Below, piece after piece: positions 19,538-28,478 of a stretch of 52,870 nt of DNA; the stretch's first letter is position 1, and the number at the start of each line of letters is the position of its first letter. This stretch comes from Methyloceanibacter sp. (GTDB lineage: Bacteria; Pseudomonadota; Alphaproteobacteria; Rhizobiales; Methyloligellaceae), in the NCBI GenBank assembly GCA_018067145.1, contig JAGPVD010000172.1, positions 1 through 52,870 on the forward strand, written 5' to 3'. The notes below the pieces were generated by a model that worked only from the letters and a program-made list of their open reading frames with translations, had not been told where the DNA came from and searched no databases. The position numbers were made by a program, and so were the translations under genes.

Positions 19538-20133
19538 CAATTCGGCTTCGTCACCCGGCGCAGGGTGAGATTGAAGCGTCCGCCTTCGAGCAGCAGATCA
19601 GAAGTGCCAGGCAGCACGCGGTCAATGCCGTGATAGGCCAGCCGGTCTTCGCCACCCAGCACGAACACATCGCCCGATTTTAGGTCGAATTTCTGTGTCG
19701 GGCCTTTGCGCGATTTGCCGCCAACCCGGAAGATGCCGGTGTCGCCCAGTGACACCGACAGGACGGGCGCCGAAAAGTCCTCCTCGTCCTTGTCTTGATG
19801 CAGCCCCATCTTGGAGGCGCCCCGATAATAGTTGATGAGGCAGGCCTGCGGCGGGGGTAGATAGCCAGACAATTCCGCCCAAAGAGCAATCAGCATTGGC
19901 GGGATCGCGGGCCACGGCTCGCCTGTTTCAGGATGCGTGGCCTGGTAGCGATAGCCACGCTCTTTATCGGTTACCCAGCCGAGCGGGCCGGCATTGGTCA
20001 TAAGAACGGACATAGGATTGCCGGACCGGGGCATGGTCGGCGTGTAGAGCGGCGCTTCGGCGACAATCTGTCTGATGGCGCCAAGCAGGGCACCTTGTCC
20101 CGCCCTGTCGAGCCTTTGCGGATAATGTTGCAT
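19534..20133 (-). CDS. alkB: AlkB-type Fe(II)/2-oxoglutarate-dependent DNA/RNA demethylase
   Basis: Removes alkyl lesions such as 1-methyladenine and 3-methylcytosine by oxidative demethylation. The 199-residue protein carries the iron triad His112-x-Asp114 (LHQDKDEED) and His168 (YHGIDR), plus the 2-oxoglutarate arginines Arg186 and Arg192 in RFNLTLRR. The substrate-lid region GYRYQATHPETGEPWPAIPP is also typical. The size fits single-domain AlkB. It lies alone between grpE and dnaK on the opposite strand, divergent from dnaK. I see no Ada box or other adaptive-response signal in its short upstream region. Confidence 0.94.
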   Translation of the reverse strand: MQHYPQRLDRAGQGALLGAIRQIVAEAPLYTPTMPRSGNPMSVLMTNAGPLGWVTDKERGYRYQATHPETGEPWPAIPPMLIALWAELSGYLPPPQACLINYYRGASKMGLHQDKDEEDFSAPVLSVSLGDTGIFRVGGKSRKGPTQKFDLKSGDVFVLGGEDRLAYHGIDRVLPGTSDLLLEGGRFNLTLRRVTKPNC

Positions 20134-20337
20134 GTCGCCCTTCTACTGCTCCAATGCCGCCCTGCCTAACCCAGCGGCCACGCAGGAGGCCCCGAATTGG
20201 CGCATAGCAAGGACTTTTCGCAAGCGGAGTTGAACTTGGTGTGGCCGATCGGGCGCTGACGGACGCCGGTCCTCATGGGAGCGTGGCGGCGCGTGTCGTG
20301 AAAGACTAATTTCAGTTGCCCGGAAAGCCCGCTTGTC

Positions 20338-20366
20338 CTTGCGGGGCATAGGGTTGCCACCTATAT
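20338..20366 (+). promoter_or_regulatory. Sigma-32 (RpoH) type heat-shock promoter of dnaK
   Basis: CTTG at 20338-20341 and CCTATAT at 20360-20366, separated by exactly 18 bases, match the alphaproteobacterial RpoH consensus (CTTG, 17-18 bases, CYTATNT). The expected transcription start near 20373 gives a leader of about 140 bases before the dnaK ATG. Confidence 0.8.
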
Positions 20367-20371
20367 AACCG

Positions 20372-20484
20372 CGGAGCCCTGCTGGCTCCGAGTTGGCAGG
20401 CGCAAGGAACAATCGGGAACCGTGACCGCGCCAGGTGAGAGACCAGGCGCATGAAATGATACCGGGCGCCGCTTCAGGGCCCGG
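20372..20484 (+). other. Structured dnaK 5' leader: three stem-loops
   Basis: Three short hairpins are visible in the leader. CGGAGCC/GGCTCCG (20372-20390) lies right at the predicted transcript start. GCGCC-A-GGT pairs with ACC-A-GGCGC across 20428-20450. CCGGGC pairs with GCCCGG across 20462-20484, ending 30 bases before the start codon. They may affect stability or translation; a regulatory role is inference only. Confidence 0.45.
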
Positions 20485-20514
20485 ACGGTTTGCCAGAATG
20501 AGAGAGGCTCGCAG

Positions 20515-22440
20515 ATGGCGAAAGTGATCGGTATTGATCTCGGCACGACCAATTCCTGTGTCGCGGTCATGGACGGAAAAGACCCCAGGGTTATCGAGAA
20601 TGCCGAGGGCATGCGGACGACGCCGTCCATGGTGGCGTTTACTGACGACGGAGAAGTCCTTGTCGGACTTCCGGCCAAACGCCAAGCCGTTACCAATCCC
20701 GAGAATACGCTCTTCGCCATCAAGCGTCTGATCGGCCGCCGCTATGACGACCCCACGGTCGCCAAGGACAAGAAGCTGGTCCCGTACCAGATCGTAAAAG
20801 GCGACAATGGCGATGCTTGGGTCGAGGCCCACGGCAAGAAATATTCACCGTCGCAAGTCTCCGCCTACATCCTTCAGAAGATGAAGGAGACGGCCGAGTC
20901 CCATCTCGGTCAGGATGTCGAGCAGGCGGTTATCACCGTTCCCGCTTACTTCAACGACGCCCAGCGCCAAGCGACCAAGGACGCCGGTAAGATCGCCGGC
21001 CTCGAAGTCCTGCGCATCATCAACGAGCCGACCGCCGCGGCGCTCGCCTATGGCCTCGACAAAGGGAAGACCGGGACCATCGCCGTCTATGACCTTGGCG
21101 GCGGCACGTTCGACGTCTCTATTCTAGAGATCGGCGACGGCGTGTTCGAGGTGAAGTCGACAAATGGTGACACATTCCTCGGCGGTGAAGATTTCGACAT
21201 GCGCATCGTCGACTACCTCGCCGACGAATTTAAGAAAGAGAGCGGCATCGATCTGCGCGGCGACAAGCTCGCTCTGCAGCGCCTGAAGGAGGCGGCCGAG
21301 AAAGCCAAGATCGAGTTGTCCTCAACGACCCAGACCGAAGTCAATCTGCCCTTCATCACGGCTGACCAGTCAGGTCCAAAGCATCTGACCATGAAGCTCA
21401 CGCGCGCAAAGCTCGAGAGCTTGGTCGAGGATCTCATCAAACGGACCATTGGCCCGTGTGAGAGCGCGCTCAAGGATGCTGGGCTGAAGCCCGCCGAGAT
21501 CAACGAAGTGATCCTGGTCGGTGGCATGACGCGCATGCCGAAAGTGGCCGAGACGGTGAAGAACCTGTTTGGCCGCGATCCGCATAAGGGCGTGAACCCC
21601 GACGAAGTCGTCGCCACCGGCGCCGCCATTCAGGCTGGCGTGCTGCAAGGCGACGTCAAGGACGTGCTGCTGCTTGACGTGACGCCGCTGTCGCTCGGTA
21701 TCGAGACCTTGGGCGGCGTGTTCACCCGGCTGATCGACCGCAACACCACGATCCCCACCAAGAAGAGCCAGGTGTTCTCGACCGCAGAAGACAATCAGAA
21801 CGCGGTGACCATCCGGGTCTTCCAGGGTGAACGCGAAATGGCGTCTGATAACAAGATGCTCGGCCAGTTCGATCTCGTCGGCATTCCGCCCGCACCGCGC
21901 GGCGTGCCGCAGATCGAGGTGACGTTTGACATCGACGCCAACGGCATCGTCAACGTGTCGGCCGCTGACAAGGCTACCGGCAAGGAACAGTCAATCCGCA
22001 TCCAGGCCTCTGGCGGTCTGACAGACGCCGATATCGATCGCATGGTCAAGGAAGCCGAGAGCCACGCCGAAGAGGATAAGCAGCGCCGCGACCTGGTGGA
22101 GGTTCGCAACCAAGCCGAAGCGCTGGTGCACTCGACCGACAAGATGTTCACGGACTTTGGCGACAAGGTCTCGGATGACGACAAGGCTGCGGTGGAAGCC
22201 GCCATTGCCGAGCTCAAGACCGCCGCCGAGGGCGAAGACGTGGAAGCCATAAAGCAGAAGGTCGACGAGGTCGCGCAAGCCTCTATGAAGCTTGGCGAGG
22301 CCATGTATCAGTCAAGCCAAGCTGCGGGCGGCGAGGGTGACCCATCGGCCGAAGCGGGTGACGCGCCGGACGAAGGTGTCGTCGATGTCGACTTCGAGGA
22401 AGTCAAGGACGACCAAGACGACGGCGACAAGCCGGCGTAA
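20515..22440 (+). CDS. dnaK: Molecular chaperone DnaK (Hsp70)
   Basis: ATP-driven chaperone that works with DnaJ and GrpE. The 641-residue product begins [20 protein letters not shown] and has the phosphate loops [17 protein letters not shown] and [13 protein letters not shown]. The linker [15 protein letters not shown] leads to the substrate-binding domain, and the protein ends in a long acidic Gly/Asp/Glu-rich tail, as in other alphaproteobacteria. Everything is intact and of normal length. It is expressed from the RpoH-type promoter described above and is followed 109 bases later by dnaJ, with a strong hairpin between them. Confidence 0.98.
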   Translation: MAKVIGIDLGTTNSCVAVMDGKDPRVIENAEGMRTTPSMVAFTDDGEVLVGLPAKRQAVTNPENTLFAIKRLIGRRYDDPTVAKDKKLVPYQIVKGDNGDAWVEAHGKKYSPSQVSAYILQKMKETAESHLGQDVEQAVITVPAYFNDAQRQATKDAGKIAGLEVLRIINEPTAAALAYGLDKGKTGTIAVYDLGGGTFDVSILEIGDGVFEVKSTNGDTFLGGEDFDMRIVDYLADEFKKESGIDLRGDKLALQRLKEAAEKAKIELSSTTQTEVNLPFITADQSGPKHLTMKLTRAKLESLVEDLIKRTIGPCESALKDAGLKPAEINEVILVGGMTRMPKVAETVKNLFGRDPHKGVNPDEVVATGAAIQAGVLQGDVKDVLLLDVTPLSLGIETLGGVFTRLIDRNTTIPTKKSQVFSTAEDNQNAVTIRVFQGEREMASDNKMLGQFDLVGIPPAPRGVPQIEVTFDIDANGIVNVSAADKATGKEQSIRIQASGGLTDADIDRMVKEAESHAEEDKQRRDLVEVRNQAEALVHSTDKMFTDFGDKVSDDDKAAVEAAIAELKTAAEGEDVEAIKQKVDEVAQASMKLGEAMYQSSQAAGGEGDPSAEAGDAPDEGVVDVDFEEVKDDQDDGDKPA

Positions 22441-22456
22441 CCGAAAATGATAGTGC

Positions 22457-22480
22457 GGGACCCTCAACGATGAGGGTCCC
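22457..22480 (+). other. Perfect stem-loop between dnaK and dnaJ
   Basis: GGGACCCTCA (22457-22466), loop ACGA, TGAGGGTCCC (22471-22480): a perfect 10-bp stem. No T-run follows, so it is not a standard intrinsic terminator. It more likely protects the dnaK mRNA end or tunes the dnaK:dnaJ ratio (inference). Confidence 0.7.
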
Positions 22481-22549
22481 CCCTAGACCCAACAAGAGGC
22501 TTAAGCGCCGCGGCGAAGCGGAGCCACGGTGTGAAAGTCCGGAGGGGTG

Positions 22550-23710
22550 ATGACGAAACGGTGCTACTACGACGTCCTGGGCGTACAACCCGGCGTGGGC
22601 GAAGGCGATATCAAAACCGCGTTTCGTAGCATGGCCAAGGAATGCCATCCCGACAGCTGTAGCGACGATCCCACCGCGGAGGCGCGGTTCAAGGAAGTCG
22701 CCGAAGCTTATGAGGCGTTGAAGGACCCACAGCGCCGGGCGGCCTATGACCGCTTTGGCCATGCCGCATTCGAAAATGGCATGGGCGGAGGCGGTGGCAC
22801 CCATGGTTTCGGCACGGACTTCTCGGCGTCGATGTCGGCCATGTTCGATGATCTATTCGGCGACTTCATGGGCCAGAGCCAGGGTCACGGTCAGCGCCGC
22901 TCACGGCAGCGTTCCGCACGCGAGCGTGGGGCCGATCTCCGTTACAACATGGATATCTCACTTGCCGAAGCCTATGACGGCAAGTCGGCGCAGATTCGCG
23001 TGCCAACCAGTATCACCTGCGATGAGTGCACGGGCTCCGGTGCCAAGGCCGGTACCTCACCTACGACATGCCGGACCTGTGGCGGAATCGGCAAGGTTCG
23101 GGCCAGCCAAGGCTTCTTCACCATCGAACGGACCTGCCCCGCCTGCCAAGGGCGCGGCGAGACCATCGAGGCGCCGTGTGCATCGTGCAGCGGCGCCGGG
23201 CGCGTCATGCGCGAGCGCACATTATCGGTGACAATCCCCGTAGGCGTCGAGGACGGCACCCGCATCAGGCTGGCCGGCGAGGGCGAGGCAGGCGTGCGGG
23301 GTGGCCCACCGGGCGACCTCTATATTTTTCTATCGATCAAGCCACACGAGTTCTTCCAGCGCGATGGCGCGGATCTATTTTGCCGGGTGCCGATCTCCAT
23401 GACGACGGCAGCGCTTGGTGGCCAGATCGAGGTGCCGACGGTCGATGGCAGCCGGAGCCGCGTGAAGGTTCCGGAAGGCTCCGAGAGCGGCAAGCAGTTC
23501 CGCCTCAAGGCGAAAGGCATGCCGATCCTGCGTTCAAGGCAGCAGGGCGACCTCTACATTCAGGTCGAGGTCGAGACGCCGAAGAACCTCTCGCGCAAGC
23601 AGCGTGACCTTCTTAAATCCTTCGAAGAAGCCTCGAGCGCGGATACCAGCCCAGCGTCGTCGGGGTTCTTCGCCCGGATGAAAGAATTCTTCGAGGGTAT
23701 CGGCGACTAG
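22550..23710 (+). CDS. dnaJ: Co-chaperone DnaJ (Hsp40)
   Basis: Stimulates DnaK ATPase and delivers clients. The 386 residues have an N-terminal J domain with an intact HPD (KECHPDS) and [21 protein letters not shown] Gly-rich linker follows, then four zinc-binding repeats ([32 protein letters not shown]) and the C-terminal substrate domains. I chose ATG 22550, four bases after a GGAGG box; the GTG one codon earlier is too close to it. The C-terminus ends in an unremarkable helical tail. It is probably co-transcribed with dnaK. Confidence 0.97.
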   Translation: MTKRCYYDVLGVQPGVGEGDIKTAFRSMAKECHPDSCSDDPTAEARFKEVAEAYEALKDPQRRAAYDRFGHAAFENGMGGGGGTHGFGTDFSASMSAMFDDLFGDFMGQSQGHGQRRSRQRSARERGADLRYNMDISLAEAYDGKSAQIRVPTSITCDECTGSGAKAGTSPTTCRTCGGIGKVRASQGFFTIERTCPACQGRGETIEAPCASCSGAGRVMRERTLSVTIPVGVEDGTRIRLAGEGEAGVRGGPPGDLYIFLSIKPHEFFQRDGADLFCRVPISMTTAALGGQIEVPTVDGSRSRVKVPEGSESGKQFRLKAKGMPILRSRQQGDLYIQVEVETPKNLSRKQRDLLKSFEEASSADTSPASSGFFARMKEFFEGIGD

Positions 23711-23828
23711 CGCCTACCCATTTGCCTCTCCTTTGACGTAGATTGGCCGGACCGCTCCTTTCCGCGCGCCAGTCCCATGGTCATCTTGCGCGCCAGCAAG
23801 CGAGACAGCCATCCCTGGTGAACCAACC

Positions 23829-24913
23829 TTGCCCGCGCCCGAGACAGACTTGGCATCAGCGCCTCGTGGCCCTATGACCGCGGCCCGTGCCGCCAGGATC
23901 ACGGCGGCAGCGATTGCCGTCATCGCGATGGCGTTTGCCATGTGGTACTCGCGCACGGCGATCCTGCTTACCTTTGCCGGGGCCCTGCTCGCCATCGTGC
24001 TCTATGGCGCGAGCCGCGCGTTATCCGAGCTGACTAGCATCCCGCGCCTGGTGATGTTGGCGATCCTTGCCGTATCGCTGGCGCTTGCCTCGTGCTCTTG
24101 GCCTGGACAGCGGGGCCGACACTCACGCAGCAGATCGCGCAACTTGCCCAGCGCATCGCCGCGGGCGCCTCAACGCTCACGAAAGAGCTTGCGAGCTTCG
24201 CCGAAGGAACCTCGTTGTTCGAGAATGTCGACCTGTTCGAGCTACTCGGCAAATTCATGAGCCCATGGGGCATCGCCACCGGCGCGACATCGGTGGCGCT
24301 ATCGGTATTCGGCTTGTTCAGCGCCGGGCTGATCGTGATGTTTTTCGGCGTCTACTTCGCCGCGGACCCGCACACCTATATTCAGTTTGCCGTGCGCCTG
24401 GTGCCGCCCGAGCGCCGGGATGAGGCGCTTCAGATGATGTACGAGACCGGCGACCTGCTCCGGCGCTGGCTGATTGGACAAGGCATCTCAATGTCATTGA
24501 TCGGCGGGTTCACTTACGTTGGCCTGTTCTTCCTCGGCGTGCCGATCGCCTTCGTGCTGGCGCTGTTCGCGGGCTTTGCCGGCTTCCTTCCTTATCTTGG
24601 CCCGATAATCGGTGCGATCCCCATGATACTGGTGGCCGGAGGTCAAAGCATCGACCTCGCGCTCTGGGTTCTCGCGCTCTATTGTTGCATCCAGTTCCTG
24701 GAGAGCTACATCCTGACACCGCTCATCCAATCGCGGGCCGTTTCCTTGCCGCCGGCAGTGGTGATCTTGAATCAGCTCGTGTTCGGTGCCGTCTTTGGAC
24801 TTATTGGCCTAGCGCTAGCCACACCGCTCGCGGCCGCCTCGACCGTGCCGCTCCGCCACATGTTTGGCATTGACGAGAGCGCCGACAACGATGACGACGA
24901 GCGGAGCGCGTAG
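23829..24913 (+). pseudogene. AI-2E family (PerM-like) permease, frame broken in the first third
   Basis: AI-2E/PerM proteins are eight-helix membrane proteins with varied or unknown cargo. The first part (TTG 23829 or ATG 23874) encodes hydrophobic helices such as ILLTFAGALLAIVLYGASRA and LVMLAILAVSLALA. The second part, open from about 24090, carries the diagnostic C-terminal block: VMFFGVYFAADPHTY, GVPIAFVLALFAGFAGFLPY, LGPIIGAIPMILVAG and AVFGLIGLALATPLAA. The two parts are in different frames and join at about 24083-24095, where one base appears to be missing. Joined, they make a normal-length family member of about 350 residues. It is either freshly inactivated or a sequence error. It follows dnaJ and precedes the FMN reductase. 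Confidence 0.82.
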
Positions 24914-24924
24914 GAGAGAATTAG

Positions 24925-25503
24925 ATGAGGTTATTGTTTTTCGCTGGCAGCGCCCGGGACGACGCGCTCAACAAGAAGCTGGCGCGGCTTGGCCGCCACA
25001 TCGCCGAAGCCAATGGCATCGAAGCGGTGTTCGCCGATCTCGCCGACTATCACATGCCGATCTATCACGGCGACCTTGAGGCAGCGAAGGGCCCGCCGGA
25101 GCGGGCGCTAGCCTTCGCGGCCCTGCTTGCCGAATATGATGGCGTGTTCATTGCCACGCCGGAATACAACGCATCCATTCCCGCACTGCTGAAGAATACG
25201 CTGGATTGGGTCTCGCGGGTGCGCGGACATGGACTTCGCGGCAGCGAGGTGTTCAAGACGCGGCCCTTCGCAATTTCTGGCGCATCGCCAGGTTATTACG
25301 GCGCCATGCGCAGCCTACTTGCGTTACGGCAGATTCTTGCAGTAGGTCTCGGCGCTACCGTCATTCCACAGCAGATGGCGTTACCGCGCGCCACGAACGC
25401 ATTTGAAGAAGACGGCAGCCTCAAGGACGAGGCACAGCAGAAACTTTTCGCTAGCGTCATTGAGGCGCTGGCCGTCGCCGCAAAGAGGTTCAACGCATCA
25501 TGA
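24925..25503 (+). CDS. NAD(P)H-dependent FMN reductase family protein
   Basis: A flavodoxin-like reductase of 192 residues. It begins MRLLFFAGSARDDALNKKLA (the FMN phosphate loop) and contains the family signature GVFIATPEYNASIPALLKNT followed by LDWVSRV, and PFAISGASPG. Such enzymes reduce FMN, quinones, azo compounds or metals with NAD(P)H. The physiological acceptor cannot be told from the sequence. Its stop overlaps the pyrF start (ATGA), so the two are translationally coupled. Confidence 0.88.
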   Translation: MRLLFFAGSARDDALNKKLARLGRHIAEANGIEAVFADLADYHMPIYHGDLEAAKGPPERALAFAALLAEYDGVFIATPEYNASIPALLKNTLDWVSRVRGHGLRGSEVFKTRPFAISGASPGYYGAMRSLLALRQILAVGLGATVIPQQMALPRATNAFEEDGSLKDEAQQKLFASVIEALAVAAKRFNAS

Positions 25504-26195
25504 CACCGAAAGACCGCATCATTGTCGCCCTCGACGTGCCCGATCCCGACGAAGCGCGCGCGCTGATCGCTAAGCTTGGCGACAGCGTTGGCGTCTACAA
25601 AATCGGACTCGAGTTGCTATTCGAAGGCGGACAAGATCTCGCCAAGGAATTGGTAGCGGAGGGCAAGCGCGTATTCATCGACGCCAAGCTGCTCGACATC
25701 GAAGCGACGGTGGAGCGGGCCACGGCGGCGATCGCCAAGACCGGCGCGCATTTCCTTACCGTACATGCGACCGACACCAAGACACTGGATGCCGCCGTGC
25801 GTGGCCGTGGCGACAGCGCGCTAAAACTTCTCGGCGTCACGGTGCTGACTAATCTTGATCGCGCCGATCTCTCGGAACAGGGCATCGACATGCCCCCGCT
25901 CGCGCTCGTGCAAGAACGTGCGCGATTGGCGCAACGCGCCGGCCTCGATGGCATCGTCGCCTCGGGAAAAGAAGCCGCCGCCCTGCATGAGCGGCTTCGC
26001 AACTTTCTGATAGTCACGCCGGGCATTCGTCAGCAAGGGACGGACACACAGGACCAGACCCGCGCCGTCACGCCAACCATCGCGGTCGAAGCTGGCGCGG
26101 ACTATCTTGTGGTGGGACGTCCCATCACCCGGGCCGACGATCCGCGCGCTGCCGCACAGAAGATTGCGGAAGAGATCGCCAGCGCCGAGGTCTAG
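25500..26195 (+). CDS. pyrF: Orotidine 5'-phosphate decarboxylase
   Basis: Converts OMP to UMP, the last step of de novo pyrimidine synthesis. The 231-residue TIM barrel has the N-terminal IIVALDVPD, Lys34 in VYKIGLELL, and the catalytic Asp-x-Lys-x-x-Asp signature FIDAKLLDIEATV (Asp61, Lys63, Asp66). The C-terminal phosphate loop is VTPGIRQQG...DYLVVGRPIT. All active-site residues are present. The ATG overlaps the stop of the FMN reductase gene by four bases. The next gene downstream is convergent. Confidence 0.97.
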   Translation: MTPKDRIIVALDVPDPDEARALIAKLGDSVGVYKIGLELLFEGGQDLAKELVAEGKRVFIDAKLLDIEATVERATAAIAKTGAHFLTVHATDTKTLDAAVRGRGDSALKLLGVTVLTNLDRADLSEQGIDMPPLALVQERARLAQRAGLDGIVASGKEAAALHERLRNFLIVTPGIRQQGTDTQDQTRAVTPTIAVEAGADYLVVGRPITRADDPRAAAQKIAEEIASAEV

Positions 26196-26208
26196 AGCAC
26201 GGCAAGAC

Positions 26209-26538
26209 TTAAAGTGCGGCGAGGCGTTCAGCGATCCGACTAGCAAGCGCCCGAACATCGCCATCAATGGCGATTTGTTTCAGGCGTGACTTGCCGCCTT
26301 GGATCACTTGCACCGACGATCGCGGTACGCTGAGCCATTTGGCCATGAGTTTTTGAAGCGCCGCGTTAGCGCGGCCATCCTCAGGCAGCGCACGCACCCG
26401 GGCTTTGAGTACGGCATCACCGTCACACTCAGCGACGCCAACGATGTCATCGCGCGCGGATTTCGGCGTTAGACGCACAGGCACAACGACGCCCGTGGCG
26501 GTCTGGCGAATATTGAGGCTTGGGCCCGTTTCGCCCAC
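26209..26538 (-). CDS. DUF167 (YggU) family protein
   Basis: A 109-residue member of the small DUF167/UPF0235 family of unknown biochemical role. It shows VRLTPKSARDDIVGV, LKARVRALPEDGRANAAL and the C-terminal VQVIQGGKSRLKQIAI, the characteristic order. It lies eight bases downstream of the yggT-like gene on the same strand, a pairing widely conserved in proteobacteria, so the two are probably one operon. The end converges on pyrF with a 13-base gap. Confidence 0.88.
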   Translation of the reverse strand: MGETGPSLNIRQTATGVVVPVRLTPKSARDDIVGVAECDGDAVLKARVRALPEDGRANAALQKLMAKWLSVPRSSVQVIQGGKSRLKQIAIDGDVRALASRIAERLAAL

Positions 26539-26546
26539 CGGCTAGG

Positions 26547-26840
26547 CTAAATGAACGCTGGTAGGAGCCAACCGAGCAGCACCACGTTGATGATGAAAAG
26601 CAGGAACAGGATCAGGATCACGGGCGAAATATCGATGCCGCCGAGATCGGGCAAGATGCTGCGAATTGGCCGTAAAGCAGGCTCCGTGACCCGGTAGAGC
26701 ATGTCGGCGACGGAGTAGACGAAGCGATTCGACGTGTTCACCACGTTGAAGGCGATCAACCAGCTCAAAATCGCGCTCGCAATGATCACCCAGATATAGA
26801 GCTGGATGACGTAGACGATAAATCCGATCAAAGGCACCAT
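26547..26840 (-). CDS. YggT family membrane protein
   Basis: A 97-residue protein with two long hydrophobic segments: IGFIVYVIQLYIWVIIASAI near the N-terminus and ISPVILILFLLFIINVVLLG near the C-terminus. They are joined by the conserved TEPALRPIRSILPDLGGID motif, diagnostic of YggT proteins. Homologues are linked to osmotic tolerance or cell-division-associated functions; the exact role is unsettled. It is divergent from the tRNA-Ala gene and is followed by DUF167 in an apparent two-gene operon. Confidence 0.9.
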   Translation of the reverse strand: MVPLIGFIVYVIQLYIWVIIASAILSWLIAFNVVNTSNRFVYSVADMLYRVTEPALRPIRSILPDLGGIDISPVILILFLLFIINVVLLGWLLPAFI

Positions 26841-26964
26841 GAAAAGACCCCTCCCGGCACGGCCTGGCGACCATGTAGCGGAGAGGCGGCAGGGAGGGCA
26901 ACCCTTCCTGAGCTACAAAACTCATCTTCTTGCCTCGACGGCCGGTGAGGCCACCCGCCCTCGC

Positions 26965-26993
26965 TTGACAGGCGCGGAGGCCGCTCCCTATAT
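26965..26993 (+). promoter_or_regulatory. Promoter of tRNA-Ala
   Basis: A perfect -35 TTGACA (26965-26970) and a -10 CTATAT (26988-26993) are 17 bases apart, about 11 bases upstream of the mature tRNA 5' end. This is a housekeeping-type promoter. Confidence 0.75.
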
Positions 26994-27004
26994 GCGCGCT
27001 ATCT

Positions 27005-27080
27005 GGGGCCGTAGCTCAGTTGGGAGAGCGCAGCAATCGCACTGCTGAGGTCGTCGGTTCGATCCCGTCCGGCTCCACCA
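27005..27080 (+). tRNA. tRNA-Ala (anticodon CGC)
   Basis: A 76-base cloverleaf with encoded CCA. The acceptor stem is GGGGCCG/CGGCTCC with one G-U pair. The D arm is GCTC...GAGC and the anticodon arm CAGCA-ATCGCAC-TGCTG. The anticodon CGC reads GCG alanine codons. The T arm GTCGG-TTCGATC-CCGTC has one U-U apposition, as recalled in relatives. Confidence 0.96.
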
Positions 27081-27105
27081 AAAACACAAACAAAGCCAAT
27101 GAGAT

Positions 27106-27140
27106 ACAGGCCGTCCACCTCGGGCGGCCTGTTCCTCTTT
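27106..27140 (+). terminator. Intrinsic terminator after tRNA-Ala
   Basis: An 11-bp stem, ACAGGCCGTCC (27106-27116) against GGGCGGCCTGT (27122-27132), has a five-base loop and is followed by a pyrimidine/T-rich tail (TCCTCTTT). It ends the short tRNA transcript. Confidence 0.75.
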
Positions 27141-27419
27141 GCGCGCAGTTAGCACACAGTCAGCAAGCACTCTCGATCCGGCAGTGGATGAACGGCTTGA
27201 GGTTGCCCTCACACTGCGTCGAGACGTGCAGAATTGGAGAGGAGCCGCGACACTCTCGGCGAGAAAACTCGACGGCGCTGGCCGTGTGCGAGCCCGGGTC
27301 TCGGCTTGTCGGATGGCATCCTCGCATCGATAGCAGCGACCGCGTCATGAGCGATGCGCCGCTGCGCCGGGCAGAATTGCCGCCGCGCTGCTTTTGGCAT
27401 CAGCCTCACAGGTGCAACG
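27141..27419. other. Intergenic stretch with no recognised gene
   Basis: About 280 bases between the tRNA terminator and the end of the Tyr/Arg-rich gene. Open frames here are low-complexity or antisense and show no family resemblance. No copy of the tRNA 3' end is present that would mark an integrated element. Confidence 0.5.
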
Positions 27420-27689
27420 TCACCAACGGCGACGCACACCGCGACGCACATAGCTGCGCGCTCGTGGGTTGCCGTAGCGTGGGTAACGGTAGCGGTAACG
27501 TGAGCGGTAGCCGTAGCGAGGGTAGCGGTAGCCATAGGCGTAGCGAGGATACCGGTAGTAGCGGTAGCCGCCGTAGTAGCCCCCTCCTCCAATATAGATG
27601 CTGACACCTCCGGCTGACGCCTTAGAGGGCGCGAACATTACGAAGGCAAGGGCGACAGCACACACAACAACTGCCAAAGATTTTTTCAT
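27420..27689 (-). CDS. Small exported Tyr/Arg/Gly-rich repeat protein
   Basis: An 89-residue protein with a clear Sec signal peptide: MKKSLAVVVCAVALAFVMFA followed by a probable cut after SKASA. The mature part opens GGVSIYIGGGGYYGGYRYY and then repeats short units such as YRYPRYAYG, YRYPRYGYR and YRYPRYG, ending in an Arg-rich tail. ATG 27689 has an ideal AAAGGAG box, which supports a real gene. Similar low-complexity exported proteins are frequent in Hyphomicrobiales and have no assigned function. Gly/Tyr-rich composition also recalls sulfur-globule coat proteins, but there is no supporting context. It lies alone on the minus strand. Confidence 0.75.
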   Translation of the reverse strand: MKKSLAVVVCAVALAFVMFAPSKASAGGVSIYIGGGGYYGGYRYYRYPRYAYGYRYPRYGYRSRYRYRYPRYGNPRARSYVRRGVRRRW

Positions 27690-27953
27690 CGCTAACTCCT
27701 TTCGACGGAACGCGACCCATCGCATCGCGGCCCGCGCGAGTGCATCAGCATGGCCTCAGAATGCGCTCCGCGAACATGAGCCATATCAAGACGGGCAACG
27801 ACTGTTAGATGCGCCTGGAGAATAGACGGCGCTCAGCACGCGACGAAGCGGCTTTGGAACATTGGTGATATAATGGTCTTTTGATTTGATCACCTACGAG
27901 CTACGCTAAAGCACAATGGTTTACCCCTCTTTTTGAGGGAGAATGGAGGAAGG

Positions 27954-28478
27954 ATGGCATCCCTCCGGTTTTTTAATGTGCAGTTGCTTGCCGTCATCCT
28001 CGTTTGCGTCACGAGCAACGCAGCGCTCGCCAACATCCTCATCCAAATCGACAAGCCGACCCAGACTATGACTGTGTCGGTCGATGGTCAGGTGCGTTAC
28101 CGGTGGCGGGTATCGACTGGAGCCACGGACTACTCAACCCCAATCGGCTCCTACACTGCTTTCCGCATGGAGGTGATGCATTATTCAAAGGAATGGGACA
28201 ACGCTGGCATGCCCCACTCGATCTTCTTCACAAAAAGAGGGCACGCCATACACGGCTCAAACCACCCCGGTCTTGGCACCACAGTGTCTCACGGTTGCGT
28301 GCGCCTCTCGCTTCCAAACGCCGCCACGCTGTATGACCTAGTCCACGCGAACGGCATGACGACGACGAAGGTAGTTGTTAGAGGGCCTGATCCTCCTGGT
28401 GTCACGGTTCCGAGCAAGCCGCCAAGACAGGGACGGGTTCGGTCTCGGCAGCGACGTCCATTTTTCCGCTTTCGATAG
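27954..28478 (+). CDS. L,D-transpeptidase (YkuD domain), exported
   Basis: Forms 3-3 peptidoglycan crosslinks or attaches proteins to the wall in the periplasm. The 174-residue precursor has a signal peptide (hydrophobic LLAVILVCVTSNAALA, cut near residue 26). The YkuD catalytic block is HAIHGSNHPGLG followed by VSHGCVRLSL, with His100, His113 and the nucleophile Cys115. A basic Pro/Arg-rich tail follows. ATG 27954 follows a GGAGGAAGG box directly; a TTG seven codons upstream is unlikely. A TATAAT hexamer at 27869-27874 may be its -10, without a convincing -35. Specific substrate unknown. Confidence 0.9.
   Translation: MASLRFFNVQLLAVILVCVTSNAALANILIQIDKPTQTMTVSVDGQVRYRWRVSTGATDYSTPIGSYTAFRMEVMHYSKEWDNAGMPHSIFFTKRGHAIHGSNHPGLGTTVSHGCVRLSLPNAATLYDLVHANGMTTTKVVVRGPDPPGVTVPSKPPRQGRVRSRQRRPFFRFR

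Noticed and set aside
27209-27607. Minus-strand open frame rich in Ala/Thr overlapping the Tyr/Arg-rich gene
   Set aside because: A frame-shifted reading of the YR repeat; the signal-peptide frame with the AAAGGAG box is the credible one.
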